Shown here: positions 34,907-43,706 of the stretch, piece after piece | Position numbering within the stretch: the stretch's first letter is position 1 | How the letters are laid out: each line of letters starts with the position of its first letter | Assembly: GCF_025685655.1 (NCBI RefSeq) | Contig: NZ_JAGSYG010000002.1 | Location: forward strand, 620,001-684,000 | Direction: 5' to 3' | Origin: Acidicapsa ligni | GTDB taxonomy: Bacteria; Acidobacteriota; Terriglobia; Terriglobales; Acidobacteriaceae | Length of the DNA: 64,000 nucleotides | Notes under the pieces: generated by a model | The model's input: the letters and a program-made list of their open reading frames with translations, nothing else | What the model was told of the DNA's origin: nothing | The model's database searches: none | Program-made: the position numbers and the translations under genes

Positions 34907-35195
34907 CATGGCAAGTATTGAACGAATGACGATTACGCTTCCGGCGGAGATGGCTAATCTGGTCAAGGATGCTGTAGATGAGGGGAACTATGCTTCTTCG
35001 AGCGAGGTTGTTCGCGAAGCTCTGCGGGACTGGAAGATGAAGCGCGAGCTACAATTGCAGAAAATCGCTGCTCTGAAATCTGAAATCGATCGGGGACTGG
35101 CTGATGTGGTCGCGGGCCGAATCGCCGAGTTCGACGCGGAACGCATTATGGAGCGCGGGAGGAAGTTATTAGCCGAGCGCTCGTCGTCCGTGTAA
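34902..35195 (+). CDS. parD: ParD-type ribbon-helix-helix antitoxin
   Basis: 97 residues from ATG 34902 or 95 from ATG 34908. The N-terminus is a ribbon-helix-helix DNA-binding unit, ERMTITLPAEMANLVKDAVDEGNYASSSEVVREALRDW, nearly the ParD consensus. The C-terminal half (about 50-97) is charged and should wrap the toxin. ParD neutralises ParE and represses the operon. Its last 28 bases overlap the toxin reading frame described next. Confidence 0.9.
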   Translation: MIMASIERMTITLPAEMANLVKDAVDEGNYASSSEVVREALRDWKMKRELQLQKIAALKSEIDRGLADVVAGRIAEFDAERIMERGRKLLAERSSSV

Positions 35196-35485
35196 CTGAA
35201 ACAGCAGAAGCCGATCTTGCTGAAATCTGGAGTTATCTGGCTCTGGAAGCGTCGGAAGAGTTCGCGACAAGGTTCTTGTCCGCGATTACCGAGCGGTTCG
35301 ATGAGGCAACGCTTTTCCCCTTTTCCGGAGCAACCAGGTTTTATTTGGCAGACGGATTAAGGGTGATCTTTAAAGATAATTATGCGATTTATTACTTGCC
35401 GAGCGTTCGTGAAATTGTTGTCGTTCGCGTTTTGCATGGCTCGCGAGATATAGACGGTATCGTCGCGGATGGCGGGTTTCGATAG
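35168..35485 (+). CDS. parE: ParE-type toxin, probable ATT start
   Basis: From ATT at 35168 the frame gives about 105 residues: SRALVVRVTETAEADLAEIW, SYLALEASEEFATRFLSAIT, FPFSGATRFYLADGLRVIF, YAIYYLPSVREIVVVRVLHG. This covers the complete RelE/ParE fold (helical hairpin then sheet ending in the basic VLHGSRD). There is no ATG, GTG or TTG in frame before TTG at 35276, which would delete the first third, including the helical hairpin. GGGAGGA at 35157-35163 stands four bases before the ATT. ParE toxins inhibit DNA gyrase. Alternatives: a truncated inactive toxin, or a sequencing error. Confidence 0.7.
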   Translation: MSRALVVRVTETAEADLAEIWSYLALEASEEFATRFLSAITERFDEATLFPFSGATRFYLADGLRVIFKDNYAIYYLPSVREIVVVRVLHGSRDIDGIVADGGFR

Positions 35486-35602
35486 TGAATTACAAGAGCA
35501 CGCAGCCGGGGAGTGGCCTGTGTTGTATTCAGGCCGCGAAAGAAATAGCGTTCGATGTCGAACATCTCTGTCTTTCGCGACCTCAAATTTGAGTAAGCCG
35601 AA

Positions 35603-36079
35603 TTAGAACGGGATGTCGTCGTCGGTGATTTCGGCGGAGTGGGCGTAGTCGTCGCCGCCGGAGGGGCGTTGATCGAAGCTGGCGGTATTGCTGCTTCGCT
35701 GCTGCGAATAGCCGCCGGATGGTGCGCTGCCGCCTTCTTCGCCGCGGCCTGAGAGCAGGGAGATGTCGTTGACGACGATCTCGGTGCGATAGACCTTTTT
35801 GCCGCTCTCTTTATCGTCCCAGCTACGCGTGGTGAGGCGACCCTCGGCGTAGATTTTGTTGCCCTTTTTGACGTAGTCGCGCACGATCTCGGCGAGTTTG
35901 CCGTAGGCGGTGAGGTTATGCCACTCGGTGCGCTCCTGGAAATTGCCTTGCTGATCCTTGAACCGTTCGCCTGTGGCGAGGCTGAAATTGGCTACCGGCT
36001 GGCCGCTGGGGAGAACCTTGATCTCCGGTTCTTTGCCGACATTGCCCAGCAGGATGACTTTGTTTACGCTCTTTGCCAT
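35603..36079 (-). CDS. ssb: Single-stranded DNA-binding protein
   Basis: 158 residues. OB-fold (about 1-110) beginning SVNKVILLGNVGKEPEIKVLPSGQPVANFSLAT with RTEWHNLTAYGKLAEIVRDYVKKGNKIYAEGRL, followed by a flexible Gly/Ser/Gln linker and the acidic tip ITDDDIPF, which recruits repair and replication proteins. It coats single-stranded DNA. It stands alone rather than beside rpsF/rpsR as in many bacteria. The convergent gap to parE is about 115 bases. Confidence 0.96.
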   Translation of the reverse strand: MAKSVNKVILLGNVGKEPEIKVLPSGQPVANFSLATGERFKDQQGNFQERTEWHNLTAYGKLAEIVRDYVKKGNKIYAEGRLTTRSWDDKESGKKVYRTEIVVNDISLLSGRGEEGGSAPSGGYSQQRSSNTASFDQRPSGGDDYAHSAEITDDDIPF

Positions 36080-36172
36080 AAATCTTCACTCCGTTGTGTA
36101 AGAAAAAAGGATAGCAGACCATTTCTGCCATGTTGATGGGTGGTTGAACAGTTTCAGTGATTGCAGTCCCGG

Positions 36173-36457
36173 CTATTTTCGCTGCAGGCTGCGGTTGCGG
36201 AGCCATTTGGCTGCGCCGAGGAGCGTGAGCATTGCTCCGAAAGGAAGGCACATTGCGCCGGTAATGAGCGTCAGCCAGCCGGAGTTGGAATGCGCGCCTT
36301 CGATGCCTACTCCGCCAAAGACGGTCAGGAGCAGAAGGATGGCCACGATGCCGATGGCCAGGATCAGCGATCCTGCGCGTAAGAGCTGGGATGTGCCGTC
36401 GTCGGCAGAGGCTGGCTCATGGGCTGCGGGTCGGCCTGCGGGTCTTGATGCGGGCAT
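36173..36457 (-). CDS. Small two-helix membrane protein linked to DUF420
   Basis: 94 residues from the ATG at 36457. Two hydrophobic helices: LILAIGIVAILLLLTVFGGVGI (about 32-53) and WLTLITGAMCLPFGAMLTLLGAAKWL (about 63-88), with a Pro/Ala/Arg-rich N-terminus and a basic C-terminus. No family recognised. It starts five bases after the DUF420 stop, so it belongs to the heme O synthase/DUF420 operon and may assist terminal oxidase assembly. Confidence 0.65.
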   Translation of the reverse strand: MPASRPAGRPAAHEPASADDGTSQLLRAGSLILAIGIVAILLLLTVFGGVGIEGAHSNSGWLTLITGAMCLPFGAMLTLLGAAKWLRNRSLQRK

Positions 36458-36462
36458 GGTGA

Positions 36463-37020
36463 TTATCCCAGCGCCAGACGCAACATCACGTAGGTAATGA
36501 CGCCGGTTACGGAAACATAGAGCCAGATGGGGAATGTCCAGCGGGCGATCTTGCGGTGCATGGGGATCCGGCCACTGAGAGAGAAGAAGAAAGTAATCAG
36601 AATCAGGGGCAGCGCAACGATAGCCAGGATGATGTGGGTGCTGAGCAGCCACAGGTAGGCCGTTCGAAAAGCGGCGTGAACAGGGTAGCGGACATCGCCG
36701 TGCAGCGCGTGATGGGCAATGTAGCTGATCAGGAAGAGCGTGGAGAAGGCGAAGGCGGTGAACATCGACGCACGGTGCGCGGCGATCTTTCTGGCCCGGA
36801 TAAAGGTAAATCCGACGAGAAGTGCCGTGGCGCTGAGGCCGTTCAAAAGAGCGTTGAGGGCGGGCAGGAAGGTAAAGCGCGCGCCAACGGCATCTGCCGC
36901 AGGATGGATGTAGATAAGCCAGAAGAGAAACAGCGTCGCGACGATGCTGATGCCGATAATTGCGGCGACGGCAGGACCGGTCTTGAAGGCTGGCGATGTT
37001 TTTTGAGTCTGGAGTGTCAT
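36463..37020 (-). CDS. DUF420 membrane protein (cytochrome oxidase assembly-associated)
   Basis: 185 residues with five hydrophobic helices. DUF420 features: FTFLPALNALLNGLSATALLVGFTFIR, HRASMFTAFAFSTLFLISYIAHHALHGD and LSTHIILAIVALPLILITF, containing conserved histidines that could bind heme or copper. In many genomes DUF420 genes lie beside heme O/heme A synthases or CtaG, and CtaM-like members are needed for oxidase maturation. Here it follows ctaB by 82 bases on the same strand. Confidence 0.85.
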   Translation of the reverse strand: MTLQTQKTSPAFKTGPAVAAIIGISIVATLFLFWLIYIHPAADAVGARFTFLPALNALLNGLSATALLVGFTFIRARKIAAHRASMFTAFAFSTLFLISYIAHHALHGDVRYPVHAAFRTAYLWLLSTHIILAIVALPLILITFFFSLSGRIPMHRKIARWTFPIWLYVSVTGVITYVMLRLALG

Positions 37021-37102
37021 GATTTTGGATCCATTTTCATGCTTCGATCTTGTTCCCGATTTGATCTGGCCGCGTTTATCGGATCATTTATCGTTTCATT
37101 GC

Positions 37103-38113
37103 TTATCTGATCATTGCTCCCAGCATCAGGCCCGTGAGCAGCAGAGGCAGATAAATCACGCTTACTTTCAGCAGATCGCGAGCAAACATGCGGCTCTGGG
37201 TTTCGCTGGTGGCACGCAGAATGCGGCTGAAGCGGATGGTATATCCCAGGTAGAAAAGGCCCAGGATCACGGCCAGGATTGCGTAGGGAAGGCCAGCCAT
37301 GCCGAGCCACCACGGAGCAAGGCTCACAGGAATCATGAGGACTGCGTAGACCAGGGCCTCGATCACAGTGGAGAGACCATCCGGCTGCACAACGGGAAGC
37401 ATTTTGATTCCGGCCCGGCCATAGTCATGGCGATAGAGCCACGCAATCGCCATAAAGTGAGGAAACTGCCAGAAGAAGAGAATCGCGAAGAGGGCTACTC
37501 CGGGCCACTCAATCTGGCCACGAGCAGCGGTCCAGCCGAGCAGCGGCCCAGCGGCGCCGGGAAAAGCCCCGATGAATGTGGCGAGCGTGGTTACGCGTTT
37601 CAGGGGCGTATAGATAGCCACGTAGGTAAAAACGGTCATCAGCGCCAGCGCTACGGTGAGCAGATTGGTGGTGTACAGCAGCCAGAAACCACCCAGAACC
37701 ACGGCGCCCAGGCCGAGCGCGAGGCCCTGTAACAGTGAGATTCGCCCGGTAGCAATCGGCCGGTTGGAGGTGCGAATCATCTTTGCGTCGCTCTTGCGCT
37801 CCAGTGCTTCATTGAGAGCGCTGGCTCCTGCGGAGACGAGGGCTACGCCGATCAGGGTTTCGAGCAACCCGCGCTGCATGCTGGAAATTCCAGAGCGCAT
37901 CGAACCCAGGTAGAAACCGGCCCAGGTGGTAATCAGCACCATGGCGGTGACTTTTACTTTGAAGAGTTCGCGCAAATCGCCAACCAGCGTGGCGACCGCT
38001 CCGGGCGCGGAATGCAGCTCGACAGTCTGCGAGGCGGCCTGGGTTTCTGGGCCACCTGTAGATTGCTGGATGGCGATCCCGGATTTAGCCGTAGCAGAAG
38101 GAGCTGTGGACAT
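37103..38113 (-). CDS. ctaB: Protoheme IX farnesyltransferase (heme O synthase)
   Basis: 336 residues. A UbiA-superfamily membrane enzyme with about nine helices that attaches farnesyl to heme b, giving heme O for terminal oxidases. The two prenyl-binding regions are visible: GASALNEALERKSDAKMIRTSNRPIATG (N-x3-E-x3-D) and the second YRHDYGRAGIKMLPVV. The extra 40-residue N-terminal tail is polar and Ala/Ser/Thr-rich. It heads the operon with DUF420 and the small membrane protein. The 214-base gap to aroK shows no gene. Confidence 0.94.
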   Translation of the reverse strand: MSTAPSATAKSGIAIQQSTGGPETQAASQTVELHSAPGAVATLVGDLRELFKVKVTAMVLITTWAGFYLGSMRSGISSMQRGLLETLIGVALVSAGASALNEALERKSDAKMIRTSNRPIATGRISLLQGLALGLGAVVLGGFWLLYTTNLLTVALALMTVFTYVAIYTPLKRVTTLATFIGAFPGAAGPLLGWTAARGQIEWPGVALFAILFFWQFPHFMAIAWLYRHDYGRAGIKMLPVVQPDGLSTVIEALVYAVLMIPVSLAPWWLGMAGLPYAILAVILGLFYLGYTIRFSRILRATSETQSRMFARDLLKVSVIYLPLLLTGLMLGAMIR

Positions 38114-38327
38114 GGTTGAGAGCGGAACCTCATCGGCAGTCGCCCGCGAAATGATCCTTTATCGCGAACCGCGTGGATTGGATGTTTTGGGCAGGAGAAA
38201 AGGGTCGCCCTGTTTTCTGTTTATTGATCATATCAAGATCATGGTCCGGAATGCGCCGCACTGCGGTAAAGAACGGAGCTGCCGCTGAGGGACCGCCTGC
38301 CATGCGTCTGCCAGCAGTCTGCCGGAT

Positions 38328-38924
38328 TCAGGTGCGGATTGCGGGATCGGGAAGGAGCGGGGATTCCGAGGAAAGGCCACCCAGGATGGTCTCGACGACC
38401 GCGTCCGGAGTGAGAAAATCCACGCCAATCGTACGATGAGCTTGACGATAGAGGGGAAGACGACGGTCGTATCGGGCTCCGAGCTGGGCATGATTAGCCA
38501 GAACGGGCCGCACATCTTCGGTTCCTTTGCATCGCTCCAGGACGGTAGGGAGCGATACTTCAAGGTGAATTACCTGGGTGCCGGAGTGGCGATGCAGCAG
38601 GTCGCGGGTTCGGTCGTCCTCAAACGCGCCGCCGCCGAGGGCCAGAATTAGATGGTCCGTATGAAGCAGTTCACGAATGGTTTGGTGCTCAAGCTCGCGG
38701 AAATGCGCTTCGCCCATCTGCTTGAAGATTTCTGTAATCGTCATGCCCTGGGAGGACTCGATTTGAGAGTCTACGTCCATAAGCCGCCATGCGAGGCGTT
38801 CTGCGAGGAGCCGGCCTACGGTGCTTTTTCCGGCTCCCATGAATCCGGTGAGGACGATTCGCCGGGGAAAATTCGCGGGCAGACCAGGCTGCCCGTCGGA
38901 TTGCTGGCCAATCACTTCAGGCAT
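38328..38924 (-). CDS. aroK: Shikimate kinase
   Basis: About 198 residues from the ATG at 38924; a TTG at 38936 is possible. Walker A GFMGAGKST, DVDSQIESSQGMTITEIF (shikimate-binding DxD region), FRELEHQTIREL and LALGGGAF are all typical. It phosphorylates shikimate in the pathway to chorismate. Its start overlaps the end of the zinc-finger anti-sigma gene by eight bases, so it is the last cistron of a sigma/anti-sigma operon, an unusual place for an aromatic biosynthesis gene. Confidence 0.92.
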   Translation of the reverse strand: MPEVIGQQSDGQPGLPANFPRRIVLTGFMGAGKSTVGRLLAERLAWRLMDVDSQIESSQGMTITEIFKQMGEAHFRELEHQTIRELLHTDHLILALGGGAFEDDRTRDLLHRHSGTQVIHLEVSLPTVLERCKGTEDVRPVLANHAQLGARYDRRLPLYRQAHRTIGVDFLTPDAVVETILGGLSSESPLLPDPAIRT

Positions 38925-39276
38925 CTCCACGCGCAATTGCCAGTTGAATCTGATCCCACAACTCGTCTCGTGGCTCTTCTTCTACTGGAAGAATTCCCCG
39001 GACAGCTTCGACGATCGATTCCAAATCGTGTAAGAGTGCGCTGCAACGCTCACAGGCGAGCAGATGCTCATTGTTGCTGAGATCTTCGCCCGCCCCGATT
39101 CGTTCTGCCATTTGAGATTGGAACAATACGCATTCGGCATCGTCGAAGACTTTTACCTGAGCTGATGGAGCCACCTGGGGTGACGGAGCGTGGTTCTGAG
39201 CACCGTTCGTATGGGCGACGGAGACGACGGCATCCGTTTGTAGCTTCTGCTGGTTTTTCTCATTGGGCTCGATCAT
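38917..39276 (-). CDS. Soluble zinc-finger anti-sigma factor
   Basis: 119 residues, four-base overlap with the sigma gene. A polar N-terminal stretch of about 45 residues is followed by AERIGAGEDLSNNEHLLACERCSALLHDLESIVEAV, containing the HxxxCxxC zinc anti-sigma motif (His71, Cys75, Cys78). No membrane helix exists, so it should act in the cytoplasm, like RsrA- or ChrR-type anti-sigma proteins that respond to oxidation or metal. Partner: the preceding ECF factor. Confidence 0.8.
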   Translation of the reverse strand: MIEPNEKNQQKLQTDAVVSVAHTNGAQNHAPSPQVAPSAQVKVFDDAECVLFQSQMAERIGAGEDLSNNEHLLACERCSALLHDLESIVEAVRGILPVEEEPRDELWDQIQLAIARGDA

Positions 39277-39965
39277 CTTTGCAACTCCTCGCCTGCGGGG
39301 TTCCGTAGAGCCTCACGCAGCTTCATTCGGGCCTTGTGCAGCTGGGATTTCGAATTGCCAATGGAACAATCGAGCAGAGTTGCAATTTCGTTGTGTTCGT
39401 ATCCTTCAATGTCGTGCAGAACAAAAATCAATCTGTAGCCAGCAGGCAGATTCTCGACGGCTTTTTCAAGCGTCATGCGATCGATCGATCCGGTCAGCCT
39501 CAGGTCGGGTGCGCCAAAACTGCGGGCGGGACCGTGTTCCGGAGACGGATCCAGAGCTTCGTCCAGAGAGATTAGATTCAAACCCTTGCGGCGAAGATGC
39601 ATCAGGACCACGTTGATGGTTAGCCGATGCAGCCATGTCGAAAAAGCAGAATCGCCTCTGAAAGTAGCGATTTTACGGTGCAATTGCAGGAACGCTTCCT
39701 GGGTTAAATCTTCAGCCTCTGCGATATTGCCCAGCATGCGCAGGCACAGCGAGTAGACGCGGCGTTTATGCAACGCATAGAGCTGTGCAAATGCTACGTG
39801 ATCCCCTGCTTGCGCCTTGGCTAGAACTGCTGCATCGCCGGTTAGAGAGGCGACAGCAGCGTCGGCAAGGGGTACGGCTCCATCCGCAGGCACGTGTGGG
39901 GAAGTCGGGGTGTTCGCAGTTCCAACATCCTCGGTTATTTCGGGCTGCATCACCTGAGCCTCCAT
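39273..39965 (-). CDS. ECF RNA polymerase sigma factor (RpoE-like)
   Basis: 230 residues; ATG at 39965 with GGGAGA five bases upstream. After about 55 polar residues come region 2 (FAQLYALHKRRVYSLCLRMLGNIAEAEDLTQEAFLQLHRKIATF and STWLHRLTINVVLMHLRR) and region 4 (LPAGYRLIFVLHDIEGYEHNEIATLLDCSIGNSKSQLHKARMKLREAL). It redirects polymerase to a stress regulon. Divergent from the BamA/TamA-like operon, with 507 bases between the two starts, so that operon could be a target, though no matching promoter pair was identified. Confidence 0.92.
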   Translation of the reverse strand: MEAQVMQPEITEDVGTANTPTSPHVPADGAVPLADAAVASLTGDAAVLAKAQAGDHVAFAQLYALHKRRVYSLCLRMLGNIAEAEDLTQEAFLQLHRKIATFRGDSAFSTWLHRLTINVVLMHLRRKGLNLISLDEALDPSPEHGPARSFGAPDLRLTGSIDRMTLEKAVENLPAGYRLIFVLHDIEGYEHNEIATLLDCSIGNSKSQLHKARMKLREALRNPAGEELQR

Positions 39966-40472
39966 TCTTGTCTCCCGTAGGCATCTGTTGCCTGTATAGC
40001 ATCGCGGTCAGATTTACGGGGTTGAAGCTGTTCTGATGCGTTTTCAATCACAGGAAAGCTTCCTGATTTGTGCCTGTTCAAATTTATCAGGCCGAACGCT
40101 CGGAGCAAAGTTCGTCGCATAACTGATTCTGGGTTAACGAAGTCAGTCAGGTCTGTATAGAAACACTCAGGTATGGTTCATTCGAAAGGCACACTCTCGT
40201 GGAATTGTGAGGCGCAGATCGATTGCAATTATTACTATAGTGAGCAGTGGCAATGCGCAGAGCCTGTCTCGATTCCAGAATTTGCAATTACGGTTAGTCC
40301 GGGATGGCTCAATTTGCTTTCCGCTTGAATCAACGGCGGCGAATACAGGAATACTATGGGATGCCGGGCTAAACGATTCTGCGTCCGTGGCGTCAGTTGT
40401 TCGTAGCGGCTTTTCTGGCATTCCGGTAGCGTTCCACGCTCCTGGGAAGTGAAATATGGAGTCCATCTGTTC
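39966..40472. other. Divergent regulatory gap between sigma factor and barrel operon
   Basis: 507 bases without a credible gene. It must hold two divergent promoters. TATAGT at about 40236 in an AT-rich stretch is a possible -10 box for the + strand. No hairpin, repeat or RNA gene was recognised. Confidence 0.45.
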
Positions 40473-43400
40473 ATGTCGGCGAACCTGGCTTTAGCGAATC
40501 GAGGGCAGCTCCGTGTTCGCTGCGGCAGATTTGTTGGCCTCCTGCTTGGGGTTTTGCTGATTGCCGGCGGTGCATCGGCGGGGCTTTGCCAGCAATCGCC
40601 AGCTTCGCAATCGCCAGGGTCGGGCGGGCCGCGCAACGTCGCCAAAGTCACTCCTGAGCAGCCTGCGGCATACGCTGCAAAATCCTCTGAATCTCTTCCA
40701 GATGCACCCGCGCCGGATGCTGTCTCCATGGAAGACCGTCTGCAATCGTGGGAGGGGAAGCAGGTACTCAAAATCGAGTTTGGAGGAGTTTCCACCGTTC
40801 GCCTCGAACCGCTTCCAAAGCAACTGGCGCAACAGCCGGGCACGGCCTTGAGCGCGGATAAAGTTCGTCTCAGTCTGCGGCGGCTCTTTGCCACCGGACT
40901 TTACGAGACGATCTCGGTGGATGGCAGGCTTGAGGGAGATGGCGTAACACTCATTTTCTCTGGCCAGCCGCGCACATTTATCGGAGTCGTGAGTGTTGAA
41001 GGAGCCAGGGGTGCGAATACGAACTCGCTGCTGGTGCGCGCGAGTCGGCTCACACCAGGCACGCGTTTCAAGTTGACCAGCCTGACGCAGGCCGAAGAGA
41101 ACATGCGCCGGACCTTGACCCAGAATGGATTTCACGAGCCTGTTTTCAGTCACACGCTGATTCCGCATCCAGAGGAGCAACTGGTCGATATTGCATACAA
41201 GGTAGACTCTGGCCCGCAGGCGCGCAATGGCAACGTGGCGAGTACGGGCGAGAGCGGCCTGACGCCGGAAAGCTTTTTAAAATACTCCGGATTGAAGCCG
41301 GGCAAGAAGGTGAATCAGGACACCCCTACACGCGCGCTCAGCGGTCTGCTCAAGCACTATCGCAAAGACCAGCGTCTTGAGGCTGAGGTCAAGCTGCAAT
41401 CGCAGCAGTATCTACCTGCGAGTAAGACAATCGACTATGACTTCACTGCGAACCGTGGGCCGGTCGTTCATGTCATTGTGGACGGAGTGAACCTGAGCCA
41501 GGCGCGAATTCGCAAGCTGGTGCCTGTCTACGAAGAGGGCGCGGTTGACGAAGATCTGCTCAATGAAGGCAATCGGCGCCTGCAGAACTATTACCAGCGG
41601 CTTGGCTACTTTGATGTCAAGGTGACGCATGAGCAGAAGCCTTTCAATGCGGATCATCTGGAGATTGTCTTTCACGTTCAACGCGGAGTTAGTCATCGCG
41701 TGGAAAAGGTTTCTATCTCCGGAGCGAAATACTTTGATGTATCGACGCTGCTGGATCTGCTGAGCGTGCGTACGCATGATGCCTTTGATCGCCACGGCAT
41801 TTACAACCAATCCCTGGTGTCGACAGATGTTGGCGCTCTGCAGGCTATCTATCAGAACAATGGATTTTCCAAAGTCAAAGTAACTCCTGAGATCCTGGAC
41901 GACGACAAGATAGGCAACGCCGCGAACGTCAAGCGAGTGGGGTTGCGCGTCAACTATCAGATAGCGGAAGGTCTGCAGCAAAGAGTGCATTCCGTACAAC
42001 TGGACGGCACTCAGAAAGTTACAGCCGAGCCGCTGGTCGCAATGCTCAATACGGTCGCAGGCCAGCCACTTTCTCCGCAGAGCCTTGCAGGAGATCGCGA
42101 TACATTGATCACCTATTATCTGAGTCGTGGTTTTGATCAGGCACAGATTGAACTAAGTGAGGCCGAGGATAAGGCCGATCCATCGCAGGTGGATGTGGTC
42201 TTTCATATTCGCGAAGGGGAACAGGTCTTTCTCCGCAGGCTGCTTATCACGGGGTTGCACTACACGCGCCAGGCGACGATTGATCGGGGTATCACGCTGC
42301 ACGAAGGCGATCCACTGAATCAGACTGCTCTGCTCGATACGCAACGGAACCTCTATGATCTGGCGCTGTTTAACGAAGTCAATCCAGTTATTGAAAATCC
42401 CACAGGCGAGGAGCCGCACAAGACTGTCCTGTTGCAAACAACCGAAGCGCGGCGTTGGGATATCAGCTATGGTGCGGGTTTTGAGTTGCAGACGGGCACC
42501 GTGAATGGATCGACAACATCGAATCCCAATGGAGCGACAGGAGCCAGTCCTCGTGTGCTGCTTGAAGTAAGCCGCATCAACATTCGCGGCAAAGATCAGA
42601 CAGCCAGCCTGCGTGGCACTTACGGACTGCTGGAGCAGCGCATCAATCTCCTCTACCAGTATCCGCATCTCCGTGGCAGCCGCAATTTTGGTTTTAGTTT
42701 TTCAGGTGGCTATAACAACAGTCAGGATGTTACGACTTACAGCGCATCCAAGCTGGAAGGCAGTATTCGCCTGACGGAACACTTCTACGGCGAGCACCAA
42801 TGGATCAGCAAAGCGAATACCTTTGTTTATCAGTTCATCTTTCGGCGCGTGAAGGTGGATGCCAATAGCATTCAGGTAGAGCCCGATGAAATCTCTTTGG
42901 ACTCTGAGGCCGTGCAGGTAGGAGGCCCGAGCTTCAACTGGATTCGCGATACGCGCGATACTCCACTCGATTCACATCGAGGCACATACACAAGTTTTCA
43001 GGAGTTTATTGCCTCTTCGACCTTTGGTTCTCAGGCTAACTTCAACCAGGTAGATATAAGTAACTCAAGTTACTACAAGATCGATCGCGGCCGGATCGTG
43101 CTCGCACGCAATACTCGTTATGGACAGGAGCGCGCATACGGACGGCCCGGGGATGAGCTTATTCCGCTGCCTGAGCGGCTGTATGGCGGCGGCGGAAATT
43201 CGCATCGTGGTTTCGGTATCAATTCGGCTGGTCCGCGCGATCCGCAGACAGGCTTTCCTATTGGCGGAGCGGGTGTTTTCATTAACAGCACCGAGCTGCG
43301 CCTGCCTCCGCCGACACTCCCATACGTCGGTAACTCGGTTAGCTTTGTGTTGTTTCATGATATGGGGAACGTCTTTACCAATGCCTCGGATATCTGGGCC

Positions 43401-43706
43401 AGTTCGATACGCTTCCGGCAGCAGGATCGCGAAGGATGCCGGAATCTCAGCCAGACGATCATTGGACCAACGACCTCAACGGGACAGCAGGGGACGTGTA
43501 CCTTCAACTATTTTTCGCACGCTCCGGGTATTGGGCTGCGTTACAACACGCCGGTTGGCCCGGTTCGCGTGGACTTTAGTTATAACCTGAATCCGCCGAT
43601 TTATCCGGTAACTTATGACGCCCTGAGCAAGAGTTATTTGACGAATCCGTATGTCGGCGAGGGCTCGCATTTCAACTTCTTCTTTAGCCTGGGGCAGAGC
43701 TTCTGA
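40473..43706 (+). CDS. BamA/TamA-family outer-membrane assembly protein
   Basis: 1077 residues from the ATG at 40473. Signal peptide (hydrophobic FVGLLLGVLLIAGGASAG), a polar linker, several POTRA modules (about residues 85-640; VLKIEFGGVSTVRLEPLP, KLTSLTQAEENMRRTLTQNGF, VEKVSISGAKYFDVSTLLDLLSV, VFLRRLLITGLHYTRQATIDRGI) and a C-terminal 16-strand-type barrel with GYNNSQDVTTYSASKLEGSIR, NTRYGQERAYGRPGDELIPLPERLYGGGGNSHRGF (the RGF/YGGG loop-6 region) and final FFFSLGQSF. It inserts or exports outer-membrane proteins. Coupling to a TamB gene favours a TamA-like role, but its many POTRA repeats also recall BamA. Confidence 0.9.
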   Translation: MSANLALANRGQLRVRCGRFVGLLLGVLLIAGGASAGLCQQSPASQSPGSGGPRNVAKVTPEQPAAYAAKSSESLPDAPAPDAVSMEDRLQSWEGKQVLKIEFGGVSTVRLEPLPKQLAQQPGTALSADKVRLSLRRLFATGLYETISVDGRLEGDGVTLIFSGQPRTFIGVVSVEGARGANTNSLLVRASRLTPGTRFKLTSLTQAEENMRRTLTQNGFHEPVFSHTLIPHPEEQLVDIAYKVDSGPQARNGNVASTGESGLTPESFLKYSGLKPGKKVNQDTPTRALSGLLKHYRKDQRLEAEVKLQSQQYLPASKTIDYDFTANRGPVVHVIVDGVNLSQARIRKLVPVYEEGAVDEDLLNEGNRRLQNYYQRLGYFDVKVTHEQKPFNADHLEIVFHVQRGVSHRVEKVSISGAKYFDVSTLLDLLSVRTHDAFDRHGIYNQSLVSTDVGALQAIYQNNGFSKVKVTPEILDDDKIGNAANVKRVGLRVNYQIAEGLQQRVHSVQLDGTQKVTAEPLVAMLNTVAGQPLSPQSLAGDRDTLITYYLSRGFDQAQIELSEAEDKADPSQVDVVFHIREGEQVFLRRLLITGLHYTRQATIDRGITLHEGDPLNQTALLDTQRNLYDLALFNEVNPVIENPTGEEPHKTVLLQTTEARRWDISYGAGFELQTGTVNGSTTSNPNGATGASPRVLLEVSRINIRGKDQTASLRGTYGLLEQRINLLYQYPHLRGSRNFGFSFSGGYNNSQDVTTYSASKLEGSIRLTEHFYGEHQWISKANTFVYQFIFRRVKVDANSIQVEPDEISLDSEAVQVGGPSFNWIRDTRDTPLDSHRGTYTSFQEFIASSTFGSQANFNQVDISNSSYYKIDRGRIVLARNTRYGQERAYGRPGDELIPLPERLYGGGGNSHRGFGINSAGPRDPQTGFPIGGAGVFINSTELRLPPPTLPYVGNSVSFVLFHDMGNVFTNASDIWASSIRFRQQDREGCRNLSQTIIGPTTSTGQQGTCTFNYFSHAPGIGLRYNTPVGPVRVDFSYNLNPPIYPVTYDALSKSYLTNPYVGEGSHFNFFFSLGQSF

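Noticed and set aside
35276..35485. Short ParE starting at TTG 35276
   Set aside because: It would lack the N-terminal strand and helices of the fold, while the upstream in-frame codons encode exactly those elements.
30444..40025. Shared 14-mer TTTACGGGGTTGAA at about 30444 and 40013
   Set aside because: A handful of exact 14-base matches are expected by chance in 64 kb, and the flanks do not match.
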